The notes under the pieces were generated by a model. The model saw only the letters and a program-made list of their open reading frames with translations. It was not told the DNA's origin and ran no database searches. From positions 310,001 through 374,000 of the forward strand of contig NZ_KL503802.1 in NCBI RefSeq assembly GCF_000709795.1: DNA of 64,000 bases, read 5' to 3'. Below are positions 25,777 through 35,206 of this stretch, one piece after another (position 1 is the stretch's first letter; each line of letters begins with the position of its first letter). The position numbers were made by a program, and so were the translations under genes. The DNA is from Bartonella bacilliformis Ver097. GTDB lineage: Bacteria > Pseudomonadota > Alphaproteobacteria > Rhizobiales > Rhizobiaceae.

Positions 25777-27324
25777 ATGTTTGAGTCTTTGCAGGAACGT
25801 CTTGGGTCTATTCTGTCCAATTTGACAGGGCGTGGTGCTTTGTCAGAACAAGATGTTGCGACAGCTCTGCGTGAAATTCGTCGTGCCTTGCTGGAAGCTG
25901 ATGTCGCGCTTGATGTTGTGCGTTCTTTCACGGATAGGGTTCGTGAAAAAGCTGTTGGGTCTGCTATTGTTAAATCTATCAAACCAGGCCAGATGGTTGT
26001 TAAGATTGTTCACGATGAACTTGTGAACATGCTTGGAGACGAGAATGTTTTAGGCGATTTTAATGCACCAGCGCCGGTCGTTGTTATGTTGATTGGTTTA
26101 CAAGGCTCAGGAAAGACGACGACAACAGCGAAACTTGCAAAGCGTTTAACTGATAAACATAATAAAAAAGTTTTAATGGCGTCGTTAGATACACGTCGTC
26201 CTGCTGCACAAGAGCAGCTTCGTCAATTAGGGGAACAAGGAGAGCTTGCCAATTTACCAATTATTCCTGGTCAATCGGCTGTTGATATTGCTGTACGTGC
26301 TGTTCAGGCAGCAAAGTTAGGCGGTTATGATGTTGTCCTTTTTGATACGGCAGGGCGTAACCATATTGATGAAGCTTTGATGCTTGAATTGGCAGAGATT
26401 AAGGCTTCTTCTTTACCACATGAAATTTTGTTGGTTGCAGATAGTCTGACTGGTCAGGATGCAGTTCATCTTGCTCGTTCTTTTGATGAGCGGATAGGAC
26501 TTACAGGGATTGTTTTAACACGCATGGATAGTGATGGCCGTGGCGGTGCTGCTCTTTCAATGCGTGCTGTGACAGGGAAACCCATTAAAGCGATCGGTAT
26601 TGGCGAAAAGATGGATGCTTTGGAAGAGTTTCATCCTAGCCGTATTGCGGATCGTATTCTCGGCATGGGTGATATTGTTTCTTTGGTTGAAAAGGCTGCT
26701 GAAACAATTGACCATGAAAAAGCTATGGCTCTTGCCAAAAAAATGCAAGCTGGACAATTCGACTTGAATGATCTTGCAGACCAATTGCAAAAAATGAAAC
26801 AGCTTGGTGGTATGGGAGGCATTATGGGTATGATGCCAGGTCTGGGAAAGATGAAAGATCAAATCACAGCTGCAGGCCTTAATGATGGTCTTTTAGATCG
26901 CCAATTAGCGATTATTGGATCAATGACACGTGAAGAACGTCTCAAGCCTGAAATTTTAAAACATAGTCGTAAACAGAGAATTGCTAGAGGGTCAGGTACG
27001 AGTGCAGCTGATATTAATAAGCTTTTGAAAATGTATCGTCAGATGGCTGATATGATGAAAGCTATGGGCGGAAAAGGAAAAAGCGGTCTCATGGGCAAAA
27101 TGTTAGGGGGATTTGGTTCTAAAATGGGATTAGGGGGGTTGGAGGGAACTGGTGCTCTGCCTGATCTTTCCGGATTTGACCCTAAGCAATTATCAGCGCT
27201 GCAAAAGCAGATTCAAAATAATTCTTTGAGCGAAGGACTGCCTGGTCTTCCAGGGCGAGGCTTAAAGATTCCTGGTCTTCCTGAAGGAAAAGGGATCGTG
27301 CCTCCATCGCTTAAGAAGAAGTAA
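25777..27324 (+). CDS. ffh: Signal recognition particle protein Ffh
   Basis: GTPase that recognises signal sequences on nascent inner-membrane proteins with 4.5S RNA. The 515-residue protein has the N domain (MFESLQERLGSILSNL), the P-loop GLQGSGKTTTT (about 107-117), DTAGR and TRMDSDGRGG. The methionine-rich M domain follows with glycine-rich linkers (GGMGGIMGMMPGLGKM). The start at 25777 is set by GAGG six bases upstream and by the family N-terminus; the frame is open 17 codons earlier. A structured leader precedes it, and a decayed chorismate mutase and rpsP follow. Confidence 0.96.
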   Translation: MFESLQERLGSILSNLTGRGALSEQDVATALREIRRALLEADVALDVVRSFTDRVREKAVGSAIVKSIKPGQMVVKIVHDELVNMLGDENVLGDFNAPAPVVVMLIGLQGSGKTTTTAKLAKRLTDKHNKKVLMASLDTRRPAAQEQLRQLGEQGELANLPIIPGQSAVDIAVRAVQAAKLGGYDVVLFDTAGRNHIDEALMLELAEIKASSLPHEILLVADSLTGQDAVHLARSFDERIGLTGIVLTRMDSDGRGGAALSMRAVTGKPIKAIGIGEKMDALEEFHPSRIADRILGMGDIVSLVEKAAETIDHEKAMALAKKMQAGQFDLNDLADQLQKMKQLGGMGGIMGMMPGLGKMKDQITAAGLNDGLLDRQLAIIGSMTREERLKPEILKHSRKQRIARGSGTSAADINKLLKMYRQMADMMKAMGGKGKSGLMGKMLGGFGSKMGLGGLEGTGALPDLSGFDPKQLSALQKQIQNNSLSEGLPGLPGRGLKIPGLPEGKGIVPPSLKKK

Positions 27325-27403
27325 ATCACAAAGAGAAAACACATATAATGCAGCAAAAAGATGTCAAAATATTTTATGTTTATGTAAGGGTTTCAAAAAT
27401 TGA

Positions 27404-27702
27404 ATGATGGTTTTTATGCAATTATTGATTGACTGTGTGGTCGAGCGTTTTTGGGGTATGCAAGCTGCTGCGTTTTTAAAAACCTCTCTATTGGTTGGCG
27501 ACCTGTCTTATGCAGGGGTATCTTACACAGTACGAGTCAAAGACGTGTTTACATGGCATCTTTACAACCATTGGCCAAAAGCAGTTACCTAGCAGTCATC
27601 TCTGTGCAGATTATGTAAGAAAAATTTTTGAATTTTATTGTGAGGAAAATTATTGATAATCACGGAATAAATACGCTGAAAAGCAAAAAACAAAGAAAAT
27701 AA
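27404..27702 (+). pseudogene. Decayed chorismate mutase (AroQ type)
   Basis: Two recognisable blocks of an alphaproteobacterial chorismate mutase survive in different frames. From 27404 the frame reads into LLIDCVVERFWGMQAAAFLK, aligning with the family's LIHMLAERFRCTQAVGVLK. From 27619 another frame reads EKFLNFIVRKIIDNH, aligning with the C-terminal EKFLNFIVREVIRHH, and closes at 27702. Between them are stops (for example TAA at 27616) and a frameshift. The spacing is about 30 bases longer than in an intact gene. In relatives chorismate mutase sits exactly here, between ffh and rpsP. A functional product is impossible as read. Confidence 0.75.
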
Positions 27703-27743
27703 GTTAAAACGAAAGCCAAAATTGATAACAGGAGAAAAATAAT

Positions 27744-28106
27744 ATGGCCCTAAAAATTCGTTTATCACGTGGAGGTTCAAAAAAACGTCCTTACTACCAT
27801 ATCGTTGTGGCAGATGCACGCAGCCCACGTGATGGACGCTTTCTTGAACGCGTTGGTGCATGGGATCCAATGTTGCCAAAGGATAAGCCACGTGTAAAGC
27901 TTAACGAGGATCGTATCCAACATTGGCTTAATCAAGGGGCTCAACCAACAGATCGTGTTTTGCGGTTTTTGGATGCTGCTGGTTTAAAAAAGCGTCCAAT
28001 ACGCAATAACCCACATAAAGGTGAGCCTGGCAAAAAAGCACAAGAACGGATAGCTGCTGCTAAACAAGCTACCGAAGATGCTAAAGCAGTAGAAGTATCA
28101 GCCTAA
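27744..28106 (+). CDS. rpsP: 30S ribosomal protein S16
   Basis: Small-subunit protein needed for 30S assembly. The 120-residue product starts [24 protein letters not shown], contains [16 protein letters not shown] and the conserved [23 protein letters not shown], then the variable alanine/lysine-rich tail seen in alphaproteobacteria. GGAG precedes the ATG. Usually followed by rimM, trmD and rplS, which here lie about 15.6 kb downstream. Confidence 0.96.
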   Translation: MALKIRLSRGGSKKRPYYHIVVADARSPRDGRFLERVGAWDPMLPKDKPRVKLNEDRIQHWLNQGAQPTDRVLRFLDAAGLKKRPIRNNPHKGEPGKKAQERIAAAKQATEDAKAVEVSA

Positions 28107-28191
28107 GATAAAGGAAAGCTTTACATATGGTGATTACGATTTGTTTTGGGTAAGCTGATTTTCCTAAAAAGAAACAGAGAGTGTCCTCATT

Positions 28192-28207
28192 AAAAACTTT
28201 AGTTTTT
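28192..28207. terminator. Bidirectional AT-rich terminator between rpsP and the SDHAF4-like gene
   Basis: Arms AAAAAC (28192-28197) and GTTTTT (28202-28207) with loop TTTA, located between two convergent genes; the A and T runs can serve both directions. The stem is short and AT-rich, so its strength is doubtful. Confidence 0.4.
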
Positions 28208-28440
28208 CAAAAGTCTATAGCGCGGCCTTTAATTTCCCAGTCTCCATAGCGAGCAGGATCTTTGCCGCCGCGCCCACCGCTTTCTAAAGGTTTTTTCTCA
28301 TGGGTTTCGTGTTTGCGTCTTTCTGCAGCCTCCTGTAAGGCACGCTGTGCTGCTGGGGAGAGGGAGGAACTTGGCTGAAAGCAAGCTGTATCGTTGTTTA
28401 TTTTCTTATCCTTTTTGTCCATTTTATACCTATGTTCCAT
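28207..28440 (-). CDS. DUF1674 protein, SDHAF4-like succinate dehydrogenase assembly factor
   Basis: A 77-residue soluble protein ending in DPARYGDWEIKGRAIDF, the diagnostic C-terminal motif of DUF1674. This family is the bacterial counterpart of SDHAF4, which binds flavinylated SdhA and helps it join SdhB. The N-terminal half is lysine- and alanine-rich and poorly conserved. An internal ATG at 28422 (MDKKDKK), preceded by AGG, could be the true start. It lies alone between rpsP and htpX, 18 kb from the sdhCDAB operon present in this window. Confidence 0.82.
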   Translation of the reverse strand: MEHRYKMDKKDKKINNDTACFQPSSSLSPAAQRALQEAAERRKHETHEKKPLESGGRGGKDPARYGDWEIKGRAIDF

Positions 28441-28507
28441 TGAAGAATCAGGAAGAAAATACCATCCTATAAGAATGGTTACACTTTAGCATGGAGTTTT
28501 TTAAAGA

Positions 28508-29539
28508 ATGAACATAATGCGCACAACAATGCTTTTAGCTTTTATGACAGTTCTTTTTATGGGAGTTGGTTATCTGGTTGGAGGGGGCAGTGGTATGGTT
28601 GTTGCTCTTTTCATAGCAGGAGCATTAAATTTTTTTTCTTATTGGAACTCGGATAAAATAGTTTTGCGTATGTATGGTGCGCGTGAAGTTGATGAGCATT
28701 CTTCACCTGTATATTATGGGATTGTGACTGAACTGGCTCAAAGAGCCTCTCTTCCACAGCCGAAGGTCTATATTATTGATAATGCACAGCCCAATGCTTT
28801 TGCGACAGGGCGTGACCCACAAAATGCAGCTGTTGCTGCAAGTACAGGGCTATTGAAACAGTTGAGTGCAGAGGAAATTTCTGGGGTTGTGGCTCATGAA
28901 TTAGCGCATATTGAGCATCGCGATACCTTAACGATGACATTGACGGCAACCATTGCAGGAGCGATCTCTATGCTTGGTAATTTTGCTTTATTTATGGGAA
29001 TGAGCGGGCAACGCAATTCTTCAGGGAATTCTCAAGGGGCTGGAATGCTTGGGACTGTTATTGCTTTGTTCGTTGCACCTTTTGCAGCAATGCTGGTGCA
29101 AATGGCGATTAGTCGTACACGTGAATATGCTGCTGATCAGCGGGGAGCTGAAATATGTGGAAATCCTTTGTGGTTAGCTTCAGCTTTGAGAAAAATTTCT
29201 GGGAGTGGACAGACGTTGTATAATGAAGAGGCAGAGAGTAATCCAGCAACAGCCCATATGTTTATTGTTAATCCTTTAAGGGGTGAAGGAACGGACAATC
29301 TTTTCTCTACTCATCCAGCAATTGAAAATCGTATTGCAGCTCTTCACAAGCAAGCAGAAAAGATGGCAAAAGAGGGGAATAAAAGGATGAAATTTGCTGT
29401 AGAGAATGGGCCTTATGGGAAACATGGCAATTTAAAAGATGAAGATCTCAATCCAGAAGCTCAGAATGGTTTTATACATCATCAGAAAAAAAAGATTCTT
29501 CGGCGGGGTACAGACCGCCCCACTTGGCTTCGTCATTAA
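28508..29539 (+). CDS. htpX: Membrane zinc protease HtpX
   Basis: Inner-membrane M48 metalloprotease that degrades misfolded membrane proteins. The 343-residue product has two N-terminal membrane segments (about 6-25 and 30-47), the zinc-binding HELAH (His130-His134), the family phrase [12 protein letters not shown], two further hydrophobic segments (about 143-165 and 178-200), and [15 protein letters not shown] with the third zinc ligand. All catalytic residues are present. A possible heat-shock-type promoter is suggested by ATTGAA at 28439 and CATCCTAT about 18 bases on, which is only tentative. Confidence 0.94.
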   Translation: MNIMRTTMLLAFMTVLFMGVGYLVGGGSGMVVALFIAGALNFFSYWNSDKIVLRMYGAREVDEHSSPVYYGIVTELAQRASLPQPKVYIIDNAQPNAFATGRDPQNAAVAASTGLLKQLSAEEISGVVAHELAHIEHRDTLTMTLTATIAGAISMLGNFALFMGMSGQRNSSGNSQGAGMLGTVIALFVAPFAAMLVQMAISRTREYAADQRGAEICGNPLWLASALRKISGSGQTLYNEEAESNPATAHMFIVNPLRGEGTDNLFSTHPAIENRIAALHKQAEKMAKEGNKRMKFAVENGPYGKHGNLKDEDLNPEAQNGFIHHQKKKILRRGTDRPTWLRH

Positions 29540-29628
29540 AATTCAAGAACGGCCTCGATGAGAACATTTTTAAATAAGAAATGTGCGTTAAGGTTTTATT
29601 TTGAAACATGAAATGAGAAAGTGGATGG

Positions 29629-30999
29629 ATGTTTGAAAAGAATGTTCAAGGATTGGCTGTTCGTCAAGTATGTGTCCGTCTTTTAGGTGCGGTACTGGAT
29701 AAGCATACGTCTCTTTCTGGTTTAACAGATCATGAGCATGGACATCCCCTTTATTTGAAGCTTTCATATCGTGATCGTTTATTATGTCGGGCTATTTTGA
29801 TAGCGGCGTTGCGTCATCGAGGCCAGATTCAAGCAGCTTTATCACGTTTTTTAACACGGCCTTTGCCGCCAAAAGCATTTGCACTTCAGCATCTTTTCCA
29901 TATTAGTGCAGCGCAGATTCTTTATCTTGATATTCCTGATTATGCAGCAATTGATTTAGCGGTGCGTGCAGCCAAAATCGATCCTCGTACACGCTGTTTT
30001 TCGGGATTAGTTAATGCTATTTTACGCAATTTTGCGCGTGATGCGATGGTGTTAAAGAGGCAAGCACTTACTTTTAATGAGGTTCCAGATTGGTTTTGGC
30101 AGCTTTTGGTCTCAACTTATGGGGAAGAGAAAACACAGCGGATTTTAGCGATGCAAAGCGAAACACCACCGCTTGATTTGACTGTTAAATCAGACAGTGA
30201 GGGGTGGGCAAAACGACTTGGAGGTGTTGTTTTACCAAATGGTTCGGTTCGTCTAAAAGCTTTGGAGAGCTCTGTTGTCGATTTACCAGGCTATGCAGAA
30301 GGAGCTTGGTGGGTTCAAGATGTTGCAGCCGCTTTACCTGCTCGTTTCTTAGGAGATATTCATGGGAAACGGGTGGTTGATCTTTGCGCTAGTCCTGGAG
30401 GAAAAACGGCGCAATTGGCCTTGCAAGGAGCAGATGTAACAGCAATTGACCTTTCTGCTAATCGATTAAAGCGTTTAACAGCCAATATGCATCGGCTTAA
30501 TTTTTCCGTGAGCTATTGGAATGGTGATGCAAGAAATTTTCATCCTGAAAAGCTTTTTGATGCAGCGCTTCTTGATGCTCCATGCTCTTCTCTTGGAACG
30601 ATCCGCCGTCATCCTGATATTTTATGGACTAAATCACGAGAGGATATCATGAAGCTCGCTGCTGTACAATATGATTTGTTGTTGGCAGCTATTGCTATGG
30701 TCAAAAAGGGTGGGCATATTGTTTTTTCTAATTGCTCACTGGCAAGAGAAGAAGGTGAAGATCTGATTGAGAAGGTTTTATCAACACGCGATGATGTTGT
30801 TTTAGAGCCTATTTTAGAGAATGAATTAGGAGATATGAAGCATGTATTGACAGTTGAAGGCATTGTGCGAACAACACCTGCTGATTTTTGTGGATCTGTG
30901 GAGTTTGCTGATTTTAAGAGTGAAAATTGTTATGCTGAGAACAAATTGTTATTTGGAATGGATGGTTTTTACGCAGCACGTCTCCGGAAAATTTCTTAA
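29629..30999 (+). CDS. rsmB: RsmB-like rRNA (cytosine-5-)-methyltransferase
   Basis: A SAM-dependent m5C RNA methyltransferase, 456 residues. The N-terminal NusB-like domain (about 1-150) contains YRDRLLCRAILIAALRHRGQ. The C-terminal Rossmann domain has VDLCASPGGKTAQLA, LDAPCSSLGTIRRHPDI with the release Cys, and VFSNCSLAREEGED with the catalytic Cys, where the usual TCS is NCS as in other alphaproteobacterial members. Target is probably 16S rRNA C967 by homology; this clade is broad, so the exact site is an inference. It sits between htpX and the heparinase-like gene, a typical rhizobial order. Confidence 0.88.
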   Translation: MFEKNVQGLAVRQVCVRLLGAVLDKHTSLSGLTDHEHGHPLYLKLSYRDRLLCRAILIAALRHRGQIQAALSRFLTRPLPPKAFALQHLFHISAAQILYLDIPDYAAIDLAVRAAKIDPRTRCFSGLVNAILRNFARDAMVLKRQALTFNEVPDWFWQLLVSTYGEEKTQRILAMQSETPPLDLTVKSDSEGWAKRLGGVVLPNGSVRLKALESSVVDLPGYAEGAWWVQDVAAALPARFLGDIHGKRVVDLCASPGGKTAQLALQGADVTAIDLSANRLKRLTANMHRLNFSVSYWNGDARNFHPEKLFDAALLDAPCSSLGTIRRHPDILWTKSREDIMKLAAVQYDLLLAAIAMVKKGGHIVFSNCSLAREEGEDLIEKVLSTRDDVVLEPILENELGDMKHVLTVEGIVRTTPADFCGSVEFADFKSENCYAENKLLFGMDGFYAARLRKIS

Positions 31000-31066
31000 T
31001 TAATATTTCATTTACTAAAATAGTTGACAGTGTATTTTGTTAAGTGAATACAAGGAAAGTAGAATT

Positions 31067-32776
31067 GTGGCGATTGCTGTTAAATATCCTCAAATGAAGG
31101 TAGGAGCCTTTTTTTATAGGATGTTACAAGTATTTTGGCGTTTATGGGTTGGGCCTTTATTTCATGGGCGTTTTTCACGGTTTCGTCCGCAAAAAATTTT
31201 AGCACGCCCCATTGATTTGCATGTTGCGGATCCCATGATGGCGCATGAATTTTACCATGGTCGCTTTTCTTTTTCAGGTCGTATTGTTCAGTCGGGTTCT
31301 GTTTCGCCTTTTGCACTAACATCACCAACCTTGGAATGGGAAGCAGCACTGCATGATTTTCATTGGTTGCGGCATATGACAGCAGCGCGTAGTCAACTGG
31401 CAACAGCCCATGCGCGTTTCTTATTAGAAGATTGGCTTGACCATAGTGGCAAAAAAATTAAAGGACTTCCTTGGAGTGGGGGGGTTGTTGCACGGCGTTT
31501 GATTGCATGGATTTGTCATGCACACATGCTCTTAGAAGGTGCAAGTGAGCAGTTTGAAAAGCGATTTTTAAATGCGCTTGGTTTTCAATTTCGTTATTTG
31601 CGCGTCACGATTTGCAGTATGGAACATAATGATCAACGCTTGCAGGCAGCAATAGCCTTAGCATTTGCGTCTTTAGCTTTACCTCTTTCTGCAACAATGA
31701 AAAAAAAGGTTCAAACCTATTTGAGCCGTGAACTTGCGCATCAAATTCTTGTTGATGGTGGTCATATTTCACGCAATCCTGCTATTGTGTTCAATTTGTT
31801 ACCAGATTTATTATCGTTGCGTCATCTTTATATGCATAGCAATGAAACGGCACCACGTATTTTGATTGATTCTGTTGAGCGTATGTTGCCAGCTTTGAGG
31901 TTTTTTATTCATGAAGATCAAACATTAGCACATTTCAATGGGGTTGGACCTATTGCTCCAGAATGCTTGTCTACAATTTTAGATTTTGATGAAACAGCAG
32001 GAAATCTCTTTAGTCATGCGCGTTATTCAGGATTTCAGCGTTTAAATGCTCATGAAACGACAGTGATCGCTGATACGGGAGAATTTCCACCACGTTCTGT
32101 TGCAGAGCATGCTTGTTCGGGATGTTTGTCATTTGAAATGTCATCTGAGGGACACCGCTTTATAATCAATGCGGGTATTGATCCGTATGGACGTGAAGAA
32201 TATCGGCATTTTGGACGGATTACAGCAGCACATTCAACGGCAACATTAAATGATTCTTCAGTGGGTGTTTTTCGAAAAATAAAAAATAAGGCGTCTTCCC
32301 TTTTGCTGAAAGGGCCTAAAAATATTCAGATACAGCGCATAGAGGATGCCAAAAAAATTGGTTTTATTGCATGCCATGATGGTTATGTGCGACCTTTTAA
32401 TCTTTTGCATGAGCGTGGACTTATTTTGACGACAAATGGCACGATGATTGAGGGGTTTGACCGCTTTTTCATGCCAAACAATGATGAGTCTAAGAACTAT
32501 AAATCTGTTCAAAATGAATCACACAATGTTGCAGTTCGGTTCCATCTTCATCCAAAAATTGAAGTGAGCCGTGAGGATCATTTTGTCCGTTTAGCTGTGG
32601 GAGGTAAATCGGTGTGGCATTTTATGTCTCCTGATGCTGATCTTTACCTTGAAGATTCAATTGATTTTGCTGAATTAACAGGTCCACAACATACACAGCA
32701 GATCGTTTTATACTTCCGCCCTGCAGTACAGGAAAAAGTTCGTTGGCGTTTTACCCGTATAGAATCAAAGAAATAA
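31067..32776 (+). CDS. Heparinase II/III family protein
   Basis: A roughly 569-residue protein with an alpha-helical barrel N-terminal half and a beta-sandwich heparinase II/III domain in the C-terminal half. Visible sequences are LPWSGGVVARRLIAWICHA, RNPAIVFNLLPDLLSLRHLY, and CLSFEMSSEGHRFIINAG leading to AAHSTATLNDSS, the region of the catalytic and metal-binding residues in lyases of this family. The polysaccharide substrate is unknown. The start is GTG 31067, preceded by AAGGAAAG at eight bases; the frame extends ten codons upstream to a TTG without a site. It lies between rsmB and purH, as in other Hyphomicrobiales. Confidence 0.87.
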   Translation: MAIAVKYPQMKVGAFFYRMLQVFWRLWVGPLFHGRFSRFRPQKILARPIDLHVADPMMAHEFYHGRFSFSGRIVQSGSVSPFALTSPTLEWEAALHDFHWLRHMTAARSQLATAHARFLLEDWLDHSGKKIKGLPWSGGVVARRLIAWICHAHMLLEGASEQFEKRFLNALGFQFRYLRVTICSMEHNDQRLQAAIALAFASLALPLSATMKKKVQTYLSRELAHQILVDGGHISRNPAIVFNLLPDLLSLRHLYMHSNETAPRILIDSVERMLPALRFFIHEDQTLAHFNGVGPIAPECLSTILDFDETAGNLFSHARYSGFQRLNAHETTVIADTGEFPPRSVAEHACSGCLSFEMSSEGHRFIINAGIDPYGREEYRHFGRITAAHSTATLNDSSVGVFRKIKNKASSLLLKGPKNIQIQRIEDAKKIGFIACHDGYVRPFNLLHERGLILTTNGTMIEGFDRFFMPNNDESKNYKSVQNESHNVAVRFHLHPKIEVSREDHFVRLAVGGKSVWHFMSPDADLYLEDSIDFAELTGPQHTQQIVLYFRPAVQEKVRWRFTRIESKK

Positions 32777-32944
32777 TTAGTGTCTTTCATGAAGATGCTG
32801 AAAATGATTCTGTTAATCTGGAGAGGTAAAAAGAGGTATGCTATCTATCCTATGAGTATATTTTGATTCAAGCTCTATGGACACACAGATGCAGTCTTCT
32901 TGCTTTGCCTGAATTTTAGCCATTATATTCTTAAGGTTTTTGTC

Positions 32945-34561
32945 ATGGTTGTTGTTTCACAAAATTATCCTACACCTGATTTTCACCGGGTTCGTCGTGC
33001 TTTGCTTTCTGTTTCTGATAAAACAGGTTTGGTTGCATTTGCGCAAGAACTGCACACATATGGAATTGAATTGATTTCAACGGGAGGAACATCTGAAAGC
33101 TTGATAGCGGCTGGTTTGTCGGTGAAAGATGTTTCTGAAGTAACAGGTTTTCCGCAGATCATGGATGGACGAGTAAAAACATTACATCCTTTGATTCATG
33201 GTGGTTTGTTAGGAGTGAGAGACAACCCAAGCCATAAAGCTGCTATGGAAGAGCACGGTATTTGTGGCATTGATCTTGTTGTTGTTAATCTTTATCCCTT
33301 TGAAAAAACTTGGCAATCAGGTGCTGATTCGCAAACGATTATTGAGAATATTGATATTGGTGGGCCTGCCATGATTCGTGCAGCGGCCAAGAATCACGCT
33401 TATACTGGTGTTGTGACAGTTGCGTCTGATTATGATGTTATTTTGGCGGAATTAAAACAGCATGATGGGTGTTTGAGCTTTTCACTCCGTCGTCAGTTAG
33501 CAGCCCGTGCCTATGAACATACGGCTGCTTATGATGCAGCAATAGCCGCTTGGTTTGCGCAAGATTTAGAAGTTGAAATGCCGTCTTGGCAGAATTTTTC
33601 TGGTCATTTTGAAAGCATGATGCGCTATGGGGAAAATCCGCATCAACGGGCAGCATTTTATCGCACTCATGATACCCGTTTTGGGGTTGCGACTGCAAAA
33701 ATTTTGCAGGGTAAAGAGCTTTCTTATAACAATATGAATGACGCAGATGCGGCTTTCGAGTTGGTAGCAGAATTTGATCCCCAAAGAACCGCTGCTGTTG
33801 CTCTTATTAAACATGCCAATCCTTGTGGGGTTGCGGAAGGGCAAAGTTTAAAAGAGGCTTATTTAAAAGCGCTTATGTGTGATAGTGTTTCAGCATTTGG
33901 AGGGATTGTTGCTTTAAATCAACCCCTTGATGAAGAATGTGCAGCAGAAATTGTTAAACTCTTTACAGAAGTGATTATTGCTCCTGATGCAACAGAAGCT
34001 GCATGCAACATTATTGCACAGAAAAAAAATCTTCGTTTATTAATCACAGGGGGGATGCCAGATCCTCGGTGTGGGGGGCTGATGGTCAAAACACTTGCTG
34101 GAGGAGTTTTGGTACAATCACGTGATAACGCTGTTATTGATGATTTTGATTTACAGGTAGTAACAAAGCGGGCACCAAGCCGAGATGAAATGCGTGATCT
34201 GCAATTTGCTTTTCGTGTTGTGAAGCATGTCAAATCAAATGCGATTGTTTATGCCAAAAACAGTGCAACAGTTGGTATTGGTGCTGGTCAAATGAGCCGC
34301 CTTGATTCAGCAAGAATTGCAGTTTACAAGGCTGAAGACAATGCAAAAAGAATGGGTCTCGCAGAATCTCTCACGAGAGGGTCAGTTGTTGCGTCGGATG
34401 CATTTTTTCCCTTTGCAGATGGTTTGATATCCGCTGCTGAAGCCGGTGTAACTGCTGTGATCCAACCTGGTGGGTCTATACGTGATCAAGAAGTGATTGA
34501 AGCCGCTGATGCACGTGGCTTAGCAATGGTTTTCACAGGCGTGCGGCATTTTCGTCACTAG
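32945..34561 (+). CDS. purH: Bifunctional AICAR formyltransferase/IMP cyclohydrolase
   Basis: Performs the last two steps of purine synthesis to IMP. The 538-residue protein has the N-terminal MGS-like cyclohydrolase domain ([57 protein letters not shown]). The C-terminal transformylase domain shows [33 protein letters not shown] and the final [17 protein letters not shown]. All motifs are intact. The ATG at 32945 is preceded by AAGG with eight bases spacing; 15 additional in-frame codons upstream are not expected to be translated. Confidence 0.96.
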   Translation: MVVVSQNYPTPDFHRVRRALLSVSDKTGLVAFAQELHTYGIELISTGGTSESLIAAGLSVKDVSEVTGFPQIMDGRVKTLHPLIHGGLLGVRDNPSHKAAMEEHGICGIDLVVVNLYPFEKTWQSGADSQTIIENIDIGGPAMIRAAAKNHAYTGVVTVASDYDVILAELKQHDGCLSFSLRRQLAARAYEHTAAYDAAIAAWFAQDLEVEMPSWQNFSGHFESMMRYGENPHQRAAFYRTHDTRFGVATAKILQGKELSYNNMNDADAAFELVAEFDPQRTAAVALIKHANPCGVAEGQSLKEAYLKALMCDSVSAFGGIVALNQPLDEECAAEIVKLFTEVIIAPDATEAACNIIAQKKNLRLLITGGMPDPRCGGLMVKTLAGGVLVQSRDNAVIDDFDLQVVTKRAPSRDEMRDLQFAFRVVKHVKSNAIVYAKNSATVGIGAGQMSRLDSARIAVYKAEDNAKRMGLAESLTRGSVVASDAFFPFADGLISAAEAGVTAVIQPGGSIRDQEVIEAADARGLAMVFTGVRHFRH

Positions 34562-34725
34562 TTTGGCGATTGTCTTTATTGTTGTCAAAAATCCATAATG
34601 AGAAAAAATATTCATATTTTTCTTTGTGATCAGTGCAAATCAGTTATGCAATTATAGCATACCTCATTTTTTCATTTTGTTCTATTTTAATATCAATGGT
34701 TTAACGTAGAATTTGAGTGAAAAAA

Positions 34726-34878
34726 ATGAACATCTTGCGTTCTTTTAAAAGTTGGTGTCGGTACCGTCGGACAGTGAAAGCGTTGGATAGTTTGTCAACA
34801 TATGACCTTAATGATGTTGGCATTAATCGTGGCGATATTCGTTCAATTGCTAAACGTTTTTCACGTGAATCTTTCTAA
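34726..34878 (+). CDS. DUF1127 small protein
   Basis: A 50-residue basic peptide, MNILRSFKSWCRYRRTVKAL then the family's conserved half with LDSLSTYDLNDVGINRGDI, the YjiS-like DUF1127 motif. An in-frame GTG three codons earlier (34717) is an alternative start. Such arginine-rich peptides are common in Hyphomicrobiales; some affect RNA turnover, phosphate or carbon metabolism, but no role is assignable here. It lies 164 bases after purH with its own spacer. Confidence 0.8.
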   Translation: MNILRSFKSWCRYRRTVKALDSLSTYDLNDVGINRGDIRSIAKRFSRESF

Positions 34879-35206
34879 GATACACCGATAAATAAGATAA
34901 TAGACTTTGGATAACGCGCTGAATTCCTCGTAAGGCAGCGTATATGGTTTTTTATCTGCAAAGTATAATTCTTGTTGCTCCTTCCCGTTGATGTGATGGA
35001 TATAACGGAAGATGCTCAAGAGATAAGAACCATTTTGATATCAATTTTTTTGACGTGCTCTCTTTGATAAAGAGAGAACAAGTCTGCAGTCTGCACTATT
35101 TTATTACATTTTGAAAAAATTATAAAGTCAGCAATATTTTGGGATTTAAGCAAGGATTTTGGGATGTGGTGGGGAAAAGACAGGGAACTTCGTTTAGCAA
35201 AATGAG
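34879..35206. other. Spacer without a gene; one hairpin
   Basis: 328 bases between the DUF1127 gene and the 3' end of the SURF1 gene. No open frame of protein-like composition was found. It contains a perfect inverted repeat CTCTCTTT/AAAGAGAG with a three-base loop at 35058-35076, which might end transcription from either side, although no T-run follows. Confidence 0.5.

Noticed and set aside
31024-31052. TTGACA-17-AATACA promoter for the heparinase-like gene
   Set aside because: A start from it would fall about eight bases before the GTG start, leaving the good ribosome-binding site outside the transcript.
34604-34621. AAAAATAT/ATATTTTT inverted repeat after purH as terminator
   Set aside because: Pure AT stem with a two-base loop; no stability expected.
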